Part shown: positions 31,554 through 44,382 of the stretch, one piece after another
Numbering within the stretch: the stretch's first letter is position 1
Layout: every line of letters starts with the position of its first letter
Assembly (NCBI GenBank): GCA_029747015.1
Contig: JAKOGI010001248.1
Location: forward strand, 114,501 to 178,500
Length of the DNA stretch: 64,000 bases
Reading direction: 5' to 3'
Source: Carnegiea gigantea
Lineage: Eukaryota; Streptophyta; Magnoliopsida; Caryophyllales; Cactaceae
Program-made: the position numbers and the translations under genes
The notes under the pieces: model-generated
Database searches by the model: none
What the model saw: only the letters and a program-made list of their open reading frames with translations
Told to the model about the DNA's origin: nothing

Positions 31554-33990
31554 ATGCTTGAATCACCCCCTGCTTGCTCTGATCCTAGTTATTCACATAT
31601 TGTTCACTCACTAAAAGGAATTACTTCACTAGCAACTCAATTAAACTATATCATTGATATAATTTTAGAATTAAAAGCATAATTAGCTAAAATTAAGACT
31701 GAAGTGAAGGAGCTTAAGAATCAGTTAACTGTAATATATCCATCTCTTATCAATGACGTTAGACATAGCAGAAAATCTACTTCCAGTATTAGTACCCCAT
31801 TTCAGCATAAATATCCTTTCCAAAGCCCAAAAAACAAAAATTGATTTCCATTACAAGATATAAAAATCCAAAAAGTAGAAGAAAAATCGGGTGAAAAATC
31901 ATCTGAAAAAGTAGAAAAAGAGATGGAGTATAAGCAGTATACTCTTGAAGAGCTACAGAAAATGTTTGAGAAAGAACAAAATTCAGAAGAATTAAACAAG
32001 TTCATGAGCACAATTAGTGATAAACATGACATGTTATCTGATGATAATGAAGAGCCTAATAATGTTCAATTAGAAGAGAAAATATATCAGCAGATGAATT
32101 TGATTAAATTAGAAGATCTTGATGTATTACAATTACAAGAAATTAGGAGAAAACTGGATAAGAAATATGGTAAAATAACTGTTGAAAATGATATCAATAA
32201 GATTGGAGAAGAACTCGACTTAGGAGAAACAGAGATCAATTTAGTTAACAATATCGTCCCTAAGCTTGAAGAATTTGATAAACCTTCTAGAAGAAATATT
32301 CATTTTATAAAACCTAGGTACGTTCCAACAGGACGTACAATCAATTTTTCCTTTGGGTTCATCCCAAGGAAAATCATGACTTTTGAAGAAATTGGCCTTA
32401 CCCCAATTTGTCAAATATGATATATTTTAAATATTGATGGAGCTCGTAATAGAGAATAAATATTTGAGCACTAGAAAAGATGAATGAATAGTATCCTAAA
32501 TCTAAATCCTACATGGACTACTGTAAACTTCATAAACTATATCAAACATAGCTTTTCTGGCACTATAGTTGACTGGTATGATTTATTAAGTGAAGACGGT
32601 AAAAATACATTAAGAATGATGGAAACATCAGCTCCTATGTTCAAAAATTTGTGCAAAGAAATTGAAACTGAATTCATCGGAGCAAAACTTGATTCTGAAG
32701 AAAAAACAAGAGAATGGCAAAGAAAAATTGACAATATTGAATTATGGGCATGTGATATCTAAAAAATTATATTGCTGAATTTAGTCAATATTAATACAAA
32801 ATTGGGCATAAAGAAACTAATCTTGGTATGTTCTATGATAAATTGTCATATCCGATAAACACCATAATTAATGAAAAATATATTGCATGGCTTGAAAAAA
32901 CAGATGTCATTGACACCCTTGGTTCAAGAGTCTCTTATTTACAAAAATGGATTAATGATCAATGTCTTGATTTCCATAAGCAAAGAAGATAAAGTAGCAG
33001 TTCTTAACTTGTTGGGATTCATCTCATCAATGGGGAAAGGAATCTAAAAAAAGAAGGAAAAGAAAATTCTATAAGAAGAAGAGCTTTAACAAGCAAAGGG
33101 TGAGAAATACAGAAGAAAATATTATAATAAACCAAGTTCTAAGAAACAAAGATTTTTTAGGAAAGCCACTTATTGTCCTACAAGGAAAAACAACTGCAAA
33201 TGTTGGGCCTGCGGAGAAGTAGAACATTATGCTAATGAATGTAAAAATAGGAAGAACAACAAGCTTATTGAAACCTTAGGATGCTTAGATTATATTGAAT
33301 TTAGTGAAGATGAGGCATTAGACCTAGTCCTAAATAACAACAAAGAAATTGTTGAAATTATATTTGACAATGAATATGAAGAAAGTGATTATGAAAAAAA
33401 CAAGTCATATGATGAAAAGCAGCTCGATTAGTCTTAGTGATCTGCAAGGAGAAGAGTTTGTTGTAGACAATGAAAACAAAGATATCAAAGGAGATTAGGT
33501 CCTTCTCATAATCCAAAAAGGCATGATCTGTAAAAAATTCACCTTTCAATTAAAAAGCAAATACGTATGTGAAATAATGGAAGGAGATCTGGAGATAAAG
33601 GATTGTGAATATGAGGTTGGAGAAGTTAATCTCATTAATTGGGAAAGTATCCTTAAGTATAACAAAAATAGAACGTATAGGTATATCCATGTCGGAAGTG
33701 TCCAAGTTCAAATCACTCCATAACAATATTATGGTAAATATATTGATCTTTACGCTTTACGCTTTACTCTATGACATTCGGCATATTAAATTCAATAATC
33801 AAATTATCATAGGGATAAAGACCTGTTTATGTAATGGGTGAGTAGGATTTAATTGCCGACCAAGAGATTATGTGAGTCTAAAAGATGAATTTGCTAAAAA
33901 TTTCTTATCTCTTAAGATGAAAAAACAATTGGGATGAATATGAAAATATAAGGATATCCTTTAAGGATATTTTAGAAAATTATCTACAAA
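31554..33990 (+). pseudogene. virus 2A ORF1: coiled coil, coat protein, movement protein
   Basis: Starts at ATG 31554 (MLESPPACSDPSYSHIVHSL). A Lys/Glu coiled coil (TEVKELKNQL) and acidic linker follow, open at 31923-32420. The coat core at 32484-32960 has NFINYIKHSFSGTIVDWYDL and IETEFIGAKLDSEEKTREW. A basic run precedes an intact zinc knuckle near 33190-33240 (CKCWACGEVEHYANEC, the caulimovirid CxCx2Cx4Hx4C form). Movement-protein core YRYIHVGSVQVQITPL lies at about 33680. Stops and frameshifts occur after 32420, at 32760 and around 33000-33420. Capsid assembly and cell-to-cell movement are the family roles. Confidence 0.8.
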
Positions 33991-34419
33991 TTCGATAATA
34001 CAATAGACCCAAAGACTAAGGTAACAATTATAGAAGCAGCAAAATTTAAAAGTCCTACCCCTATGCAAAAGATCCAGAGGATTAAGTCTAATCCTCAGGA
34101 GATAAAAATCGATCGTTCATGGATATCTAGCTTTATCAAACCTATAAGAAAAATATAATAAAAAATTGATGAGGAGGGTAAAATCATCATTAAACCCCAA
34201 TTATTAAGAAGCATGAGTACAAGATCAAATTGGGGAGAAGGATCTTCATCAGCTAAAGAAGAGTTTAAAGAAGACAATACAATTAGCATGATCAGTGAAA
34301 TAAGTAGAATGAGTTTTGAATCTGCAAGACCCAAAGTAGATCGAAGCATAAGTCTAGAAAGAAAGGTCATTTGGTACAAAACTAGAACTGTCAGTGAACC
34401 ATCTATGAGGATGAACTAG

Positions 34420-36350
34420 TAAAAAATATGACTATGAAAATATGCTATGAAGCTACCAATACAGATCCTAATAACATCTATATCCGAATAAAGGTATGTT
34501 TAGAGGGATATAATAAATATGAACTGTGTGCTTACATAGATAGTAGTCGTTCTGCATGCTTTGAAAAAAGAACATTATTTTCGAAAATTATGTGGAAAAA
34601 AGTCAAGAATCCTTTACAAGTGAGGATAGCTAATAATAGTATTATGAGCCACAATGAAGTTATAGAAGGGTTATTTATATAATTAGGAGGAGTTCAATCA
34701 TTATACTAGTTCTATGGGCTACTAATCAACCCTCTTGTGACATGATTATTAGAAATAATTTTCAAAGAATATATTATCCATGCACCCAGACCATAAACCA
34801 AAAAATATTTGCAATTAATGGTTACTCAGTTCCTATTGAAAAATTAAGTAAAGCTTACACTCGTCAGAAAATTAAATCTACATGCAGTCAGCGTGGTGAG
34901 AAGGTAATGCTGCACAATGAGAGGTAGCACTGACAATCTCATTACTTGAGTTATCTATTAAAGACGAGATTGTTGAAAAACAAGAAAAACTATGCAAAGA
35001 ACTCTCTCTGATAATCCTCTAAAATTTTAGAACAAAGATAAAACATTTGCTAAAATCACTTTATTAAATCCCAACACTATTATCCGAGTTAAACAAATGG
35101 TGTATACACACTAGGACATCCAAGAGTTTAATAAACAAATCGAAGAAATTCTAAATAAAGGATTAATAAGGAATAGCAAGAGTCCTCACACTAGTCCCGC
35201 TTTCATGGTAAGAAACCATGCTAACGAAAAAAGTGAAAAAGTTAGAATGGTAATCAATTACAAAAAACTTAACGATAATACTCTCTTTAATGGTTACTAT
35301 ATTCCTAACAAAACAGACCTTTTCAATAGAATTCAAGGAACCTCTTGGTTCTTAAAAATGGATTGTAAAAGTAGTTATTGACAGATAAAAACGGATGAGA
35401 AAAGTATTCCTTTAACTGCATTTAGTGCCTCACAAGGACATTATGAGTTGATAACAATGACATTTGGTCTTAAAATGCACTCCAAATATTCCAGAGAAGA
35501 ATGAATAATATCTTTAAAGACCTTAATCATTGTTGTTTAGTTTACATCAATGATGTCCTTGTCTTTTCCAAAACTATAGAGTAGCACAAAGATCATGTCT
35601 TAGCTATCACCCAAAGATGCATTGATCATGAGATTATACTTGGTAAGAACTTGAACAAGAAATTGAGTTTTTAGGTCTAGAGATAAAGGCTAGATAGATC
35701 ATTCTACAAAAGCATATTTTGGAAAAAATAGAAAATTTTCCTGGAAAAATTGAAGATAGAAAGCAATTAGAACGGTTTCTCAGATGTCTTACCTATGCTT
35801 TAGACTTCATTAAAGATTTAGCTCAACTGAGAAAACCATTACAGTAGAAACTCAAGAAAGCAGTAAATTGGACATAGACCATTAATGATACAAAGATTGT
35901 TTAAAACTTCAAAAAGATGTATAAAAATCTTCACGTTCTTAATTTCCCTAATGAAGGAGATCATTTAGTTCTTGAGACAAATGCCAGCAATGAGCACTAG
36001 AGTGCTGTACTCAAAATCAAAGAGGGAGAAAAAACTTTGTAAATATTATAGTGGTAGTTTTAATAAGGTATAATGCAACTATCCCACAATAGAAAAAGAA
36101 ATTCCTACGGTCATAAGGGGAATTGAAAAGTTCTTAATCTTTTCAACCCCAAAACCTTTTCTTATTCGAACTGATTGCAAAAGAATACTTGGTTTTGTTA
36201 AAAAGAATTTCTCAAATATGCAAGCACAAGAGCTACTCCTGCGTTGGCAGTTATGGCTTAACCAGTTTTCCTTTTCTATTGAACATATATAGGGATCGAA
36301 GAACTCTCTGGCAGATAGTTTAACTCGAGAGCTCGTCAATTGTGATCCTC
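34420..36350 (+). pseudogene. virus 2A protease-RT-RNase H (broken)
   Basis: Protease region 34428-34682 has CAYIDSSRSACFEKR, where the catalytic D-S-G has lost its Gly. RT from about 34950 shows KGLIRNSKSPH, MDCKSSY, and a catalytic box reading YINDVLVF (YxDD to YxND). RNase H remnants run to about 36350 (SIEHI.GSKNSLADSLTRE). Stops are frequent. The region aligns colinearly with 40430-42362 of copy B. Confidence 0.8.
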
Positions 36351-37190
36351 GAAGCCGACCTCCTGCCAGAAAAGGAGAAAATCCATACTGAAATGCCATT
36401 CCTACTAGAACGGGCTTCTTCTTCTAGTAAAGTCCTTATTAACAATTTGAAATTTCATATAAAAAGTAGATTATATTTTAGTCTACTATCTTCTACCGAC
36501 CTAATAGCCCAAAGATTTTTCCTTATAAAGTTACAAGTTAATTACTTTAGATGTCCTTGTGATATCCAAGAAAAAATAAGTTCTTATGTCCATGAAAAAT
36601 GGTTCAATGAGTGATATGCAGCTTATATCAACTATTATGATAACTATTCTTTTGATATTTGGGAGTCTTAGAGTACAACAAATTATTTTCCTGATAAGTC
36701 TGGAGTTAGTGGAGTCAATTTCCCAGCAAATTCAATCTCTCCAAATGACCCCATCATTAAAGCCTGTAAATGCGGGATGATAGTTTACTTTATAGAAATC
36801 CCAAATCCAAAGTTTCCATTTTTTTCAACACTAACCAAATTCTAACAATGCATATTCAAGAAGATCGATTGGATTCTTACATCCCCTGATAGTCCAACGA
36901 AAATTTTATATAGCAGATGCCTACATTTGGAGGTACATTGCGCACTAATCGAATATGAAAATGGAAAAACCAAACCAACTCATTATCTTGTTCACATCGT
37001 TGATTACGACGATCTCTATAATCAACGACAAGAATGGTTTCTAGAACGAGGAGAATTTATAACTGATCCCATTTTAGCAATAGCCATCGGTTTTTACAAT
37101 ATTTATCATCAAACTTGAGCATTAATTTAACAAGAAAAAATGATAATGCATTGTGAAAATAGTACTTTTGCCTATGATAATGAATTTAAA
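36342..37190 (+). pseudogene. virus 2A last ORF (truncated)
   Basis: Begins at the Pol end (ILEADLLPEKEKIHTEMPF), with decayed middle parts. The 3' part at 36927-37118 is open (HCALIEYENGKTKPTHYLVH, DPILAIAIGFYNIYHQ) and then stops. Compared with copy B, it ends abruptly at about 37190 without the acidic C-terminus. No motif is known to me; position suggests the transactivator/inclusion-body-like ORF. Confidence 0.55.
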
Positions 37191-37473
37191 GAGAATAAAC
37201 TACAAAGAAGTACCTTCAGTTTAGTGCAAACTATTCTAAGGACCACCACTTTCTAAAAACAATTATAAGGCACCTTGTCTTTTGAGAAACTAGCAAAAAG
37301 GACCCTCAAATTTTTATTTGAGCTATTTTCTAGACCCAGGCACTATTGTCGTTTGCAAAGAACGCCCAAAAACTTTTCATATTTGCAAATCTACCCTCAA
37401 TCCTTAAAAACTTACTTTCAAAAAATTTAAATTTGTGTTTGTGATATTTTTTCCACTAGCATAACTCGAGGCC

Positions 37474-37487
37474 CTCTTTCAACTGGT
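37474..37487 (+). other. primer-binding site, virus 2 copy B
   Basis: TGGTATCAGAGCCA, a perfect tRNA-Met complement, 87 nt before the ORF1 ATG. Confidence 0.88.
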
Positions 37488-37573
37488 ATCAGAGCCACAT
37501 GCACAAAAATAATTAAGATTATTAAGATAATTAATGACTAATTAAGCTAATTAACTGTGATTAACTGTGCTTA

Positions 37574-39965
37574 ATGCTTGAATTATCACTTGCTTGTCCT
37601 ACTCCTAATTATTCATACATTGTCCACTCACACGAAGGTAATATCTCTTTAGCACCTTAATTAAAATATATCACTGATATAGTTTTAGAATTAAAAGCAG
37701 ATTTAGCTAAAATTAAGACCGAACTAAAAGAGTTTAAGAATCAGTTAACCATTGTCCATCTTTCTCTTATGAACTCCGAGAATTAGTACCCTTTTTCAGT
37801 ATAAATATCCTTTCCAAAACACAAAAAATAGGATTTCATTTCCTTTACAAGAGATAAAAATTCAAAAAGAAGTAAGAGAACCTTCTGGTGAAAAACCGAT
37901 TGAAAAGAAAGAAAAGAAAGATGGAGTATGAACAATATACTCTTGAAGAGCTACAAAAAATGTTCGATGAAGAACAAAATCCAGAAGAACTAAACAAAAT
38001 CATGAGCATAATTAGTGATAAACATGGCGTTTTGTCTAATAGTAATGGAGAAACCAATAATGTCCAACTAAAAGAAGAAATATATCAGCAGATAAATCTG
38101 ATTAAATTAGAAGATCTCAATGCTTTACTCTTAGAAGAAATTAGAAGAAAACTTAATGAGGAATATGATAAAATGACTAATGAAAATGAAATCAATAAGA
38201 TTGGAGAAGAAATTGACTTATATGAAACAGAAACCAATCTAGTTGAGAATGTCATTCCTAAACCTGAAGAATTTAGTGAACCCTCCAGAAGAAACACTCA
38301 TTTCCTAAGACCTACGTATGTTCCTGCAGGACGTACAAGTAATTTTTCCTTCGGGTTTATCCAAGAAAAACCACGACCTGTGAAGAAATTGGCCTTACCC
38401 CAATTAGCCAAACTAGATGCCTCTGAAACATTGATGGAGCCTGGAATAGAGAAGAAATATTTAAGCACTGGAAAAGAGAAATGAACAGCGTCTTAAACTT
38501 AAATACTACATGGACTACGGTCGATTTCCTAAATTATATCAAGCATAGTTTCTGTAGCACTATAGCTGACTGGTATGATTCATTAAGTGAGGATGGTAAA
38601 ATACATTAAGAGCAATGGAAACATCAGCTGCAATGTTCAGAAGTTTGTGCAAAGAAATTGAAACTGAATTCATCATATCTAAACTTGATTCTGAAGAAAA
38701 AGCAAGAGAATGGCAAAGAAAAATTAACAATATAGAACTATGGGATATGAGATACTTAGAAAATTATATTGCAGAATTCAGTCAATACTATTACCAAATT
38801 GGGCATAACGAAACAAATCTTGGCATGTTTTATGACAAGTTGCCATATTCTATAAATTCTATAATTTATGAAAAATACATGGCATGGTTTGAACAAACAG
38901 ATGTTGTTGATACACTTGGTTCAAGAATTTCCTATTTGCAAAAATGGATCAATGAATAATATCTTGATCTTCAAAAGTAAAAGAAAATTAAAAAGCAATT
39001 CTTGACTTGTTGGGATTTGCCTCACCAATGGGAAAAAGAACCTGAGAAAAGAAGAAAAAGAAAATTCTATAAGAAAAAGAGCTTTAACAAGCAGAGAGGC
39101 GAAAAATATAGAAGAAAATATTACAACAAATCAAGTCCTAAAAAACGAAGATTTTTTAAGAAAGCTGTTTATTGCCCAACAGAAAAAATAACTGCAAATA
39201 TTGGGCATGTGGAGAAGTAGGTCATAATGCTAATGAATGCAAAAATAGAAAGAATAACAAACTTATTGAAACCTTGGGAAGCCTAGATTATGTTGAGCTT
39301 AGTAAAGATGAGGCATTAGACCTAGCCCTAGCAACAACAAAAAAATTGTTGAAATTATAGAGGACAATGAATATGAAGAAAGTGATTATGAAGAAACAAG
39401 TCATATGATGAAAAGTAGCTCGGTTAGCCTTGGCGATCTTCAAGAAGAGGAGTTTGTAGTAGACAATGATCATAAAGAAGTCAAAGGAGATTGGGTTCTT
39501 CCTATAATCCAAAAGGACATGATCTATAAAAAATCTATTTTTCAATTAAAAAGCAAATACGTATGTAAAATGATGGAAGGAGATCTTGAGATAAAAGATT
39601 GTGAGTATGATGTTGGTGAAGTTAATCTTATTAATTGGGAGAATATCCTTAAGCATAACAAAGATAGAAAATATGGGTACATCCATGTCGGAAGTGTCCA
39701 AGTTTAAATCACTCCATTACAATATTATGGTAAAGATATTGATCTTTACGCTTTACTCTGTGACATTAGGCATACCAAATTTAATAATCAGATAATCACA
39801 GGGATAAAAACTAATTTGTGTAATGGGTCAGTAGGTTTTAACTGTCGACCTGAATATTATGTGAGTCTAAAAGATGAATTTGCAAAAAACTTTTTATCCC
39901 TTAATATTAAAACAATCGGGATGGATATGAAAAGAGAAGGATATCCTTTAAGGATATTTTGAAAA
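37574..39965 (+). pseudogene. virus 2B ORF1: coiled coil, coat protein, movement protein
   Basis: ATG 37574 opens a frame with LELKADLAKIKTELKEFKNQ, probably a coiled coil. The frame 37888-38484 is an acidic linker into the coat core (38615-38959: ALFRSL-type IETEFI, WQRKINNIELWDMRYLENYIAEF). A basic stretch follows, then a zinc knuckle near 39190-39240 with one Cys lost (CKYWACGEVGHNANEC). The movement-protein core KYGYIHVGSVQV lies at about 39670, with LCNGSVGFNCRPEYYVSLKDEF after it. Breaks: frameshift near 38500-38610, stops at 38957, 39358 and 39705. Confidence 0.8.
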
Positions 39966-40007
39966 ATTATCTATAAATTAAATAATACAATAGACCCCAA
40001 GACTAAG

Positions 40008-42362
40008 GTGACAATGATAGAGGTAGAAAAATTTGAAAGTCCTACATCCATGCAAAAGATCCAGATGATCAAGTCCAATCCACAGGTGATAAAAATATAT
40101 CGATCATGGATATCTAACTTTGCCAATCCTACCAAGATTAATAAGAAAAATATAATAAAAATTGATGCGGAAGGTAAAATCACCATTAAACCTCAATTAT
40201 TAATAAACATGAGTACAAGATCAAATTGTGGGGAAGAATCTTCATCCGCTATAGAAGAACTTAAGGAAGATGATATAATTAGCCTAACCAGTGAAATGAG
40301 TAGAATGAGTTTTGAGGCTGCAAGACCCAGTCTAGATCGGTTAACAAGTCTAGATAGAAAAGTCATTGGATACAAAACTAGAATTGTCAGTGAACCTATC
40401 TATGACGATGAATTAGTCAAAAATATGACTATGAAAATATCCTATGAAGCTATCAACGCAAACCCTAATAGCATCTATATACCAATAAAGATATGTTTAG
40501 ATGGATATAATAAATATGAACTGTGTGCCTACATAGACAGTGGCTGTTCTGTATGCTTTGGAAAAAGATTATTATTCCCTGATTTTATGTAGAAAAGAGT
40601 TTAAAATCCTTTACAAGGATAACTGATAATAGTGTTATGAGCCACAATGAAACCATAGAAGGATTATCCATAGAATTAGGAGGAGTTCAACGTATTATAC
40701 CAGTTCTATAGGCTACGAATCAACCCTCTCATGATATGATTATTGAAAATAATTTTCAAAGGTTATATTCTCCTTGCACTCAGACCATAAATCAAATAAT
40801 ATTTACAATTAATGATCACTCAGTTCCTATTAAAAAATTAAGTAAGGCCTACACTCATCAAACAATTAAATTTACACGTAGCCAGCGCGGTGAGAAGGTA
40901 ATGCCTGCAAAACAAGAAGTAGCACTGACAATCTCATTACTTGAATTATCTATTAAAGAGCAAATTGTTGAACAACAAGAAAAATTATGCAAAGAGCTCT
41001 ACTCTGACAACCCTCTGAAATTTTGGGATAAAGACAGAACATTTGCTAAAATCACTTTACTGAATCCCAACACTATTATTCGAGTCAAACAAATGGTATA
41101 TACCCACCAGGATATCCAAGAATTTGATAAACAAATTAAAGAACTTGTTGACAAAGGACTAATCAGAAATAGCAAGAGTCCTCATGCTAGTCTTGCTTTC
41201 ATGGTAAGAAATCATGCTGAAGAAAAAAGAGAAAAAGGTATAATGGTAATCAATTACAAAAAGCTTAATGAGAACACTGTCTTTGATGGTTACTATATTC
41301 CTAACAAAACAGTCCTTTTTAATAGAATTCAAGGAGCTTCTTTGTTCTCGAAAATGGATTGCAAAAGTGGTTATTGGTAGATAAAAATGGATGAGAAAAG
41401 TATTCCTTTAACTGCATTTATTGCCCCACAAGGATGTTATGAATGAATAGTAATGTCATTTGGTCTTAAAAATGCACCTCAAATATTCTAGAGAAGAATG
41501 GATAACATCTTCAAAGACCTTAATCATTATTGTTTAGTTTACATTGATGATATCCTTTTCTTTTTCAAAACCATAGAACAGCACAAAGACGATGTCTTAG
41601 CTATCACCCAAAGATGCATTGATCATGGTATTACACTTGGTAAGAACAAATGCATTTATGCTGAGTAAGAAATTGAGTTTTTAGATTTAGAGATAAAAGC
41701 TGGATAAATCATCCTACAAAAGCATATTCTGAAAAAAAATAGAAAAGTTTCCTGAAAAAATTGAAGATAGGAAGCAGCTAGAAAGATTTCTCGGATGCCT
41801 TACCTATACTTCAGATTTCATTAAAGATTTAGCCAAATTAAGAAAGCCATTGCAACAGAAACTCAAGAAAAAAGTAAGTTGGACATGGACTATTAACGAT
41901 ACAAAAATTGTTCAAAACTTCAAGAAAATGTGTAAAAATCTTCCTGTCCTTAATTTGCCTAACGAAAAAGATGATTTAGTTCTTGAAACAGATGCCAACA
42001 ATGAACATTGGAGTGTGGTACTCAAAATCAAAGAAAAACTTTGCAAATACTACAGCGAAAGCTTTAATAAAGCAGAATGCAACTATCCAACGATGAAAAA
42101 AGAAATCGTTACAGTCATAAGAGGAATTGAAAAATTCTTAATTTTTTTAGCCCCTAGATCTTTTCTTATTCGAATTGATTGCAAAGGAATACTTGATTTT
42201 GTGAAAAAGAATTTATCAAATATGCAAGCGTAAGGGCAACTCTTACGTTGACAATTATGGCTTAACCAGTTTTCCTTTTCTATTGAACATATACAGGGAT
42301 CGAAGAACTCTCTGATAGACAGTCTAACTCGAGAACTCGCCAATGGTGATCATCAAAGCTGA
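40008..42362 (+). pseudogene. virus 2B movement-protein tail, protease, RT, RNase H
   Basis: 40008-40592 is open and runs from the tail of the movement-protein region into a protease with CAYIDSGCSVCFGKRLLF, catalytic DSG intact. The RT frame is open at 40736-41380 (LVDKGLIRNSKSPHA, MDCKSGYW). Further on, FGLKNAPQIF and an intact catalytic YIDDIL occur (about 41540). RNase H at 41850-42340 has LVLETDANNEHWSVVLKIKE and SFSIEHIQGSKNS. Stops lie at 40590, 41378, several at 41440-41700, and 42231. It is less decayed than copy A but not functional. Confidence 0.82.
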
Positions 42363-43427
42363 CCTTCTGCCAGAAAAGGAGGAAATCTTTAATGAAATGC
42401 CAGTCATACTAGAAAGGGTTACGCCTTCTAGTAAAGTCCTTATTGATAACTTGAAATTCCATACAAAAAATAGATCACACTTTGATCTACTTTCTACTGC
42501 CTACCTAATAACGCAAAGATTTTCCCCTTCAGAATTATAATTAGTTATCTTCAGTGTCCTTATGATATCAAAAAAAATAAGTTTCTCATGTTCGAGAAAA
42601 ATGATTCAATGAGTAGTATGCAGCCTGCATCGACTTTTATCATCATTATTCCTATAATATTTGGAAGTCTTGGAGTACAACGATCTACTTTCCCGACAGA
42701 TCTGGAGTTGGTGGCATTTGCTTCCCAGCCAATTCGTTATCTTCTAATGATCCTGTCTTTAGAGCCTGGAAATACATGATAGTACTTTACTTCACAGAAG
42801 TTCCAGATCCAAAATTTCTATTTTTCTCAACCTAAGTTCCAGCAATATATCTTCAAAAGGTTCCATTGGATTCTTAAATCTCCTCAGGGTCTAACAAAAA
42901 TTTCAGTTTGCAGATACCTAACTTTAGAGGTTTATAGCGCTTTAATTGAATATGAAAATGGAAAAGCCAAACCAGCCCATTATCTTGTTCAAATCGTTGA
43001 TTGCGACAATCCCGATGATCAACGCTAAAATTGGATTTATGGGGATCCAGTACATCTAGTTACTGATCCTATATTATCGAGGGCTATTGGATTTTTCAAC
43101 ATTTATCATCAATGTTGGACATTAATCGAACGTAGAAAAACGTTAATTCATTGTGAAAACACTACTTTTGCTTATGATAATGAATTTAAAAACTATATGA
43201 AGGTGGAAGGAGTAGTGTCAGAAGATATCTTTGATTATCTCTTTAATATGGGAGCTGAAAAATTCTTATCAAAAGAAGGGAAGAAATAACTCCTTGAATT
43301 ATTTGAAGAATGGGATCCAGAGCATCTTAAGCAAATTGATGAAGATTTTAATGATTATCCAGATAATGATAGTCTGGAAGATATAATTGGAGATGAGGGA
43401 ATACAGAATCGCAATAATGATGACTAG
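42343..43427 (+). pseudogene. virus 2B last ORF
   Basis: ATG 42343 overlaps the Pol end (ELANGDHQS). The first 65 codons are open (ADLLPEKEEIFNEMPVILER). The middle decays by frameshift and stops. The C-terminal part (about 42900-43427) shows VYSALIEYENGKAKPAHYL and ends in an acidic Asp/Glu/Asn-rich tail. I recognise no domain. It corresponds by position to the 3'-terminal caulimovirid ORF and, loosely, to the extra ORF of virus 1. Confidence 0.55.
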
Positions 43428-43507
43428 TCTTGTCATCATTAAAAGTTCTAAAAAGGCTGCCCCATTATTGTACTATTTTGACAAGTGTTTGGTGTGTAAA
43501 ATAAAGT

Positions 43508-43614
43508 GTGTACTGTAACCGTCAGTGTACTGTAGATAACTGTAGCCATGTGAAAAATCTTTGTGCACTGTAGCCTTTAGGGCATCTTATGTACCCCCAT
43601 CCCCTCTATAAATA
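43508..43614 (+). promoter_or_regulatory. virus 2B pregenomic promoter
   Basis: TATAAATA at 43607-43614 in a CCCCTC context, preceded by four ACTGTAgcc/ACTGTAacc-type repeats at about 43511, 43528, 43539 and 43567. No ocs palindrome like that of virus 1 is seen. Confidence 0.65.
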
Positions 43615-43772
43615 GAGAGATTGAGTGTTAAGAAGGGACACGGTCATTTGAGCATTCTTGAGTAAAAGAGAAGTTGGGATTCTTCATTTCTCTATGAGCA
43701 AGCATCTCTAATGATCCTAACTTAAGTTTCTCCTCAGGCATTCCATTGTAATATAACCACTTTTAAGCTTTT

Positions 43773-43778
43773 AATAAA
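43773..43778 (+). terminator. virus 2B poly(A) signal
   Basis: AATAAA 166 nt after the TATA box, matching caulimovirid promoter-to-poly(A) spacing. Confidence 0.6.
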
Positions 43779-44382
43779 AGAATTCCAGTATGGAACGTTA
43801 TCCAATTGAACCTTATGTCTTAAATATTATAATTTCTTGATTAAAGTTTCATTATCCTTGAAAAAGATGAAAAACTTGATTAGTGACTATGGTCTGAGAT
43901 AGGAAGCAAAACAGATGTCTACTATACCTGATCTAAGGAAGGAGAGGTTGAGATTAGCAATCTCTGTAAACCGGAAGTTAGAGGAGCGCCGAAATGCAGC
44001 GCCGACTAAGTTCAGGTAACGGTCAAAACTCTCTAATTAAATTTTAATTATTTTTGCTAAGCATGATGGGCCTATAACCACAGAAATTATAATATATAAG
44101 ATATAAGTAGTAGATTGTGATAACTAGTAGCAGTAAAATCACTATAAGAAATTAAATCAGTTAAAACGAGCATATTTTATGAAAAAGCTCCTAAAAATAG
44201 TTTATTTACACGTTTTTCCTATTCCAGGGACTATTCTGCAATTGCTGAAAGTTTAAGGACTAAATAATAAGAAAAAAGGACCAAAAAATTAGTTTGCTGG
44301 AAACTTAGGGTATCCCAAAATTAGCTTTGAAAAAACTTAGGTCTAAAAATAGTTACCCTTAAACTTAAGAGCCTGAGTATCG

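Larger units (their letters stand above)
31474..37190 (+). other. endogenous pararetrovirus, virus 2 copy A
   Basis: Plus-strand order: primer site, ORF1 (coiled coil, coat protein, zinc knuckle, movement protein), protease, RT, RNase H, last ORF. It follows copy B colinearly. The last ORF is cut at about 37190, and the promoter found in copies B and C is missing before the next leader. Coat-then-movement order and the separate terminal ORF fit a cavemovirus/solendovirus-like member of Caulimoviridae. Confidence 0.85.
37200..44382 (+). other. endogenous pararetrovirus, virus 2 copy B
   Basis: Leader (37200-37473), primer site, ORF1, Pol, last ORF, promoter, poly(A) signal and a second leader-like stretch. 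It is the most complete virus 2 unit. Similarity to copy A is high and colinear across the coding part. Confidence 0.85.

Noticed and set aside
34095..42343. Minus-strand hydrophobic frames across virus 2
   Set aside because: They are antisense of viral coding sequence; Lys/Glu-rich sense codons give Leu/Ser/Phe-rich antisense frames.
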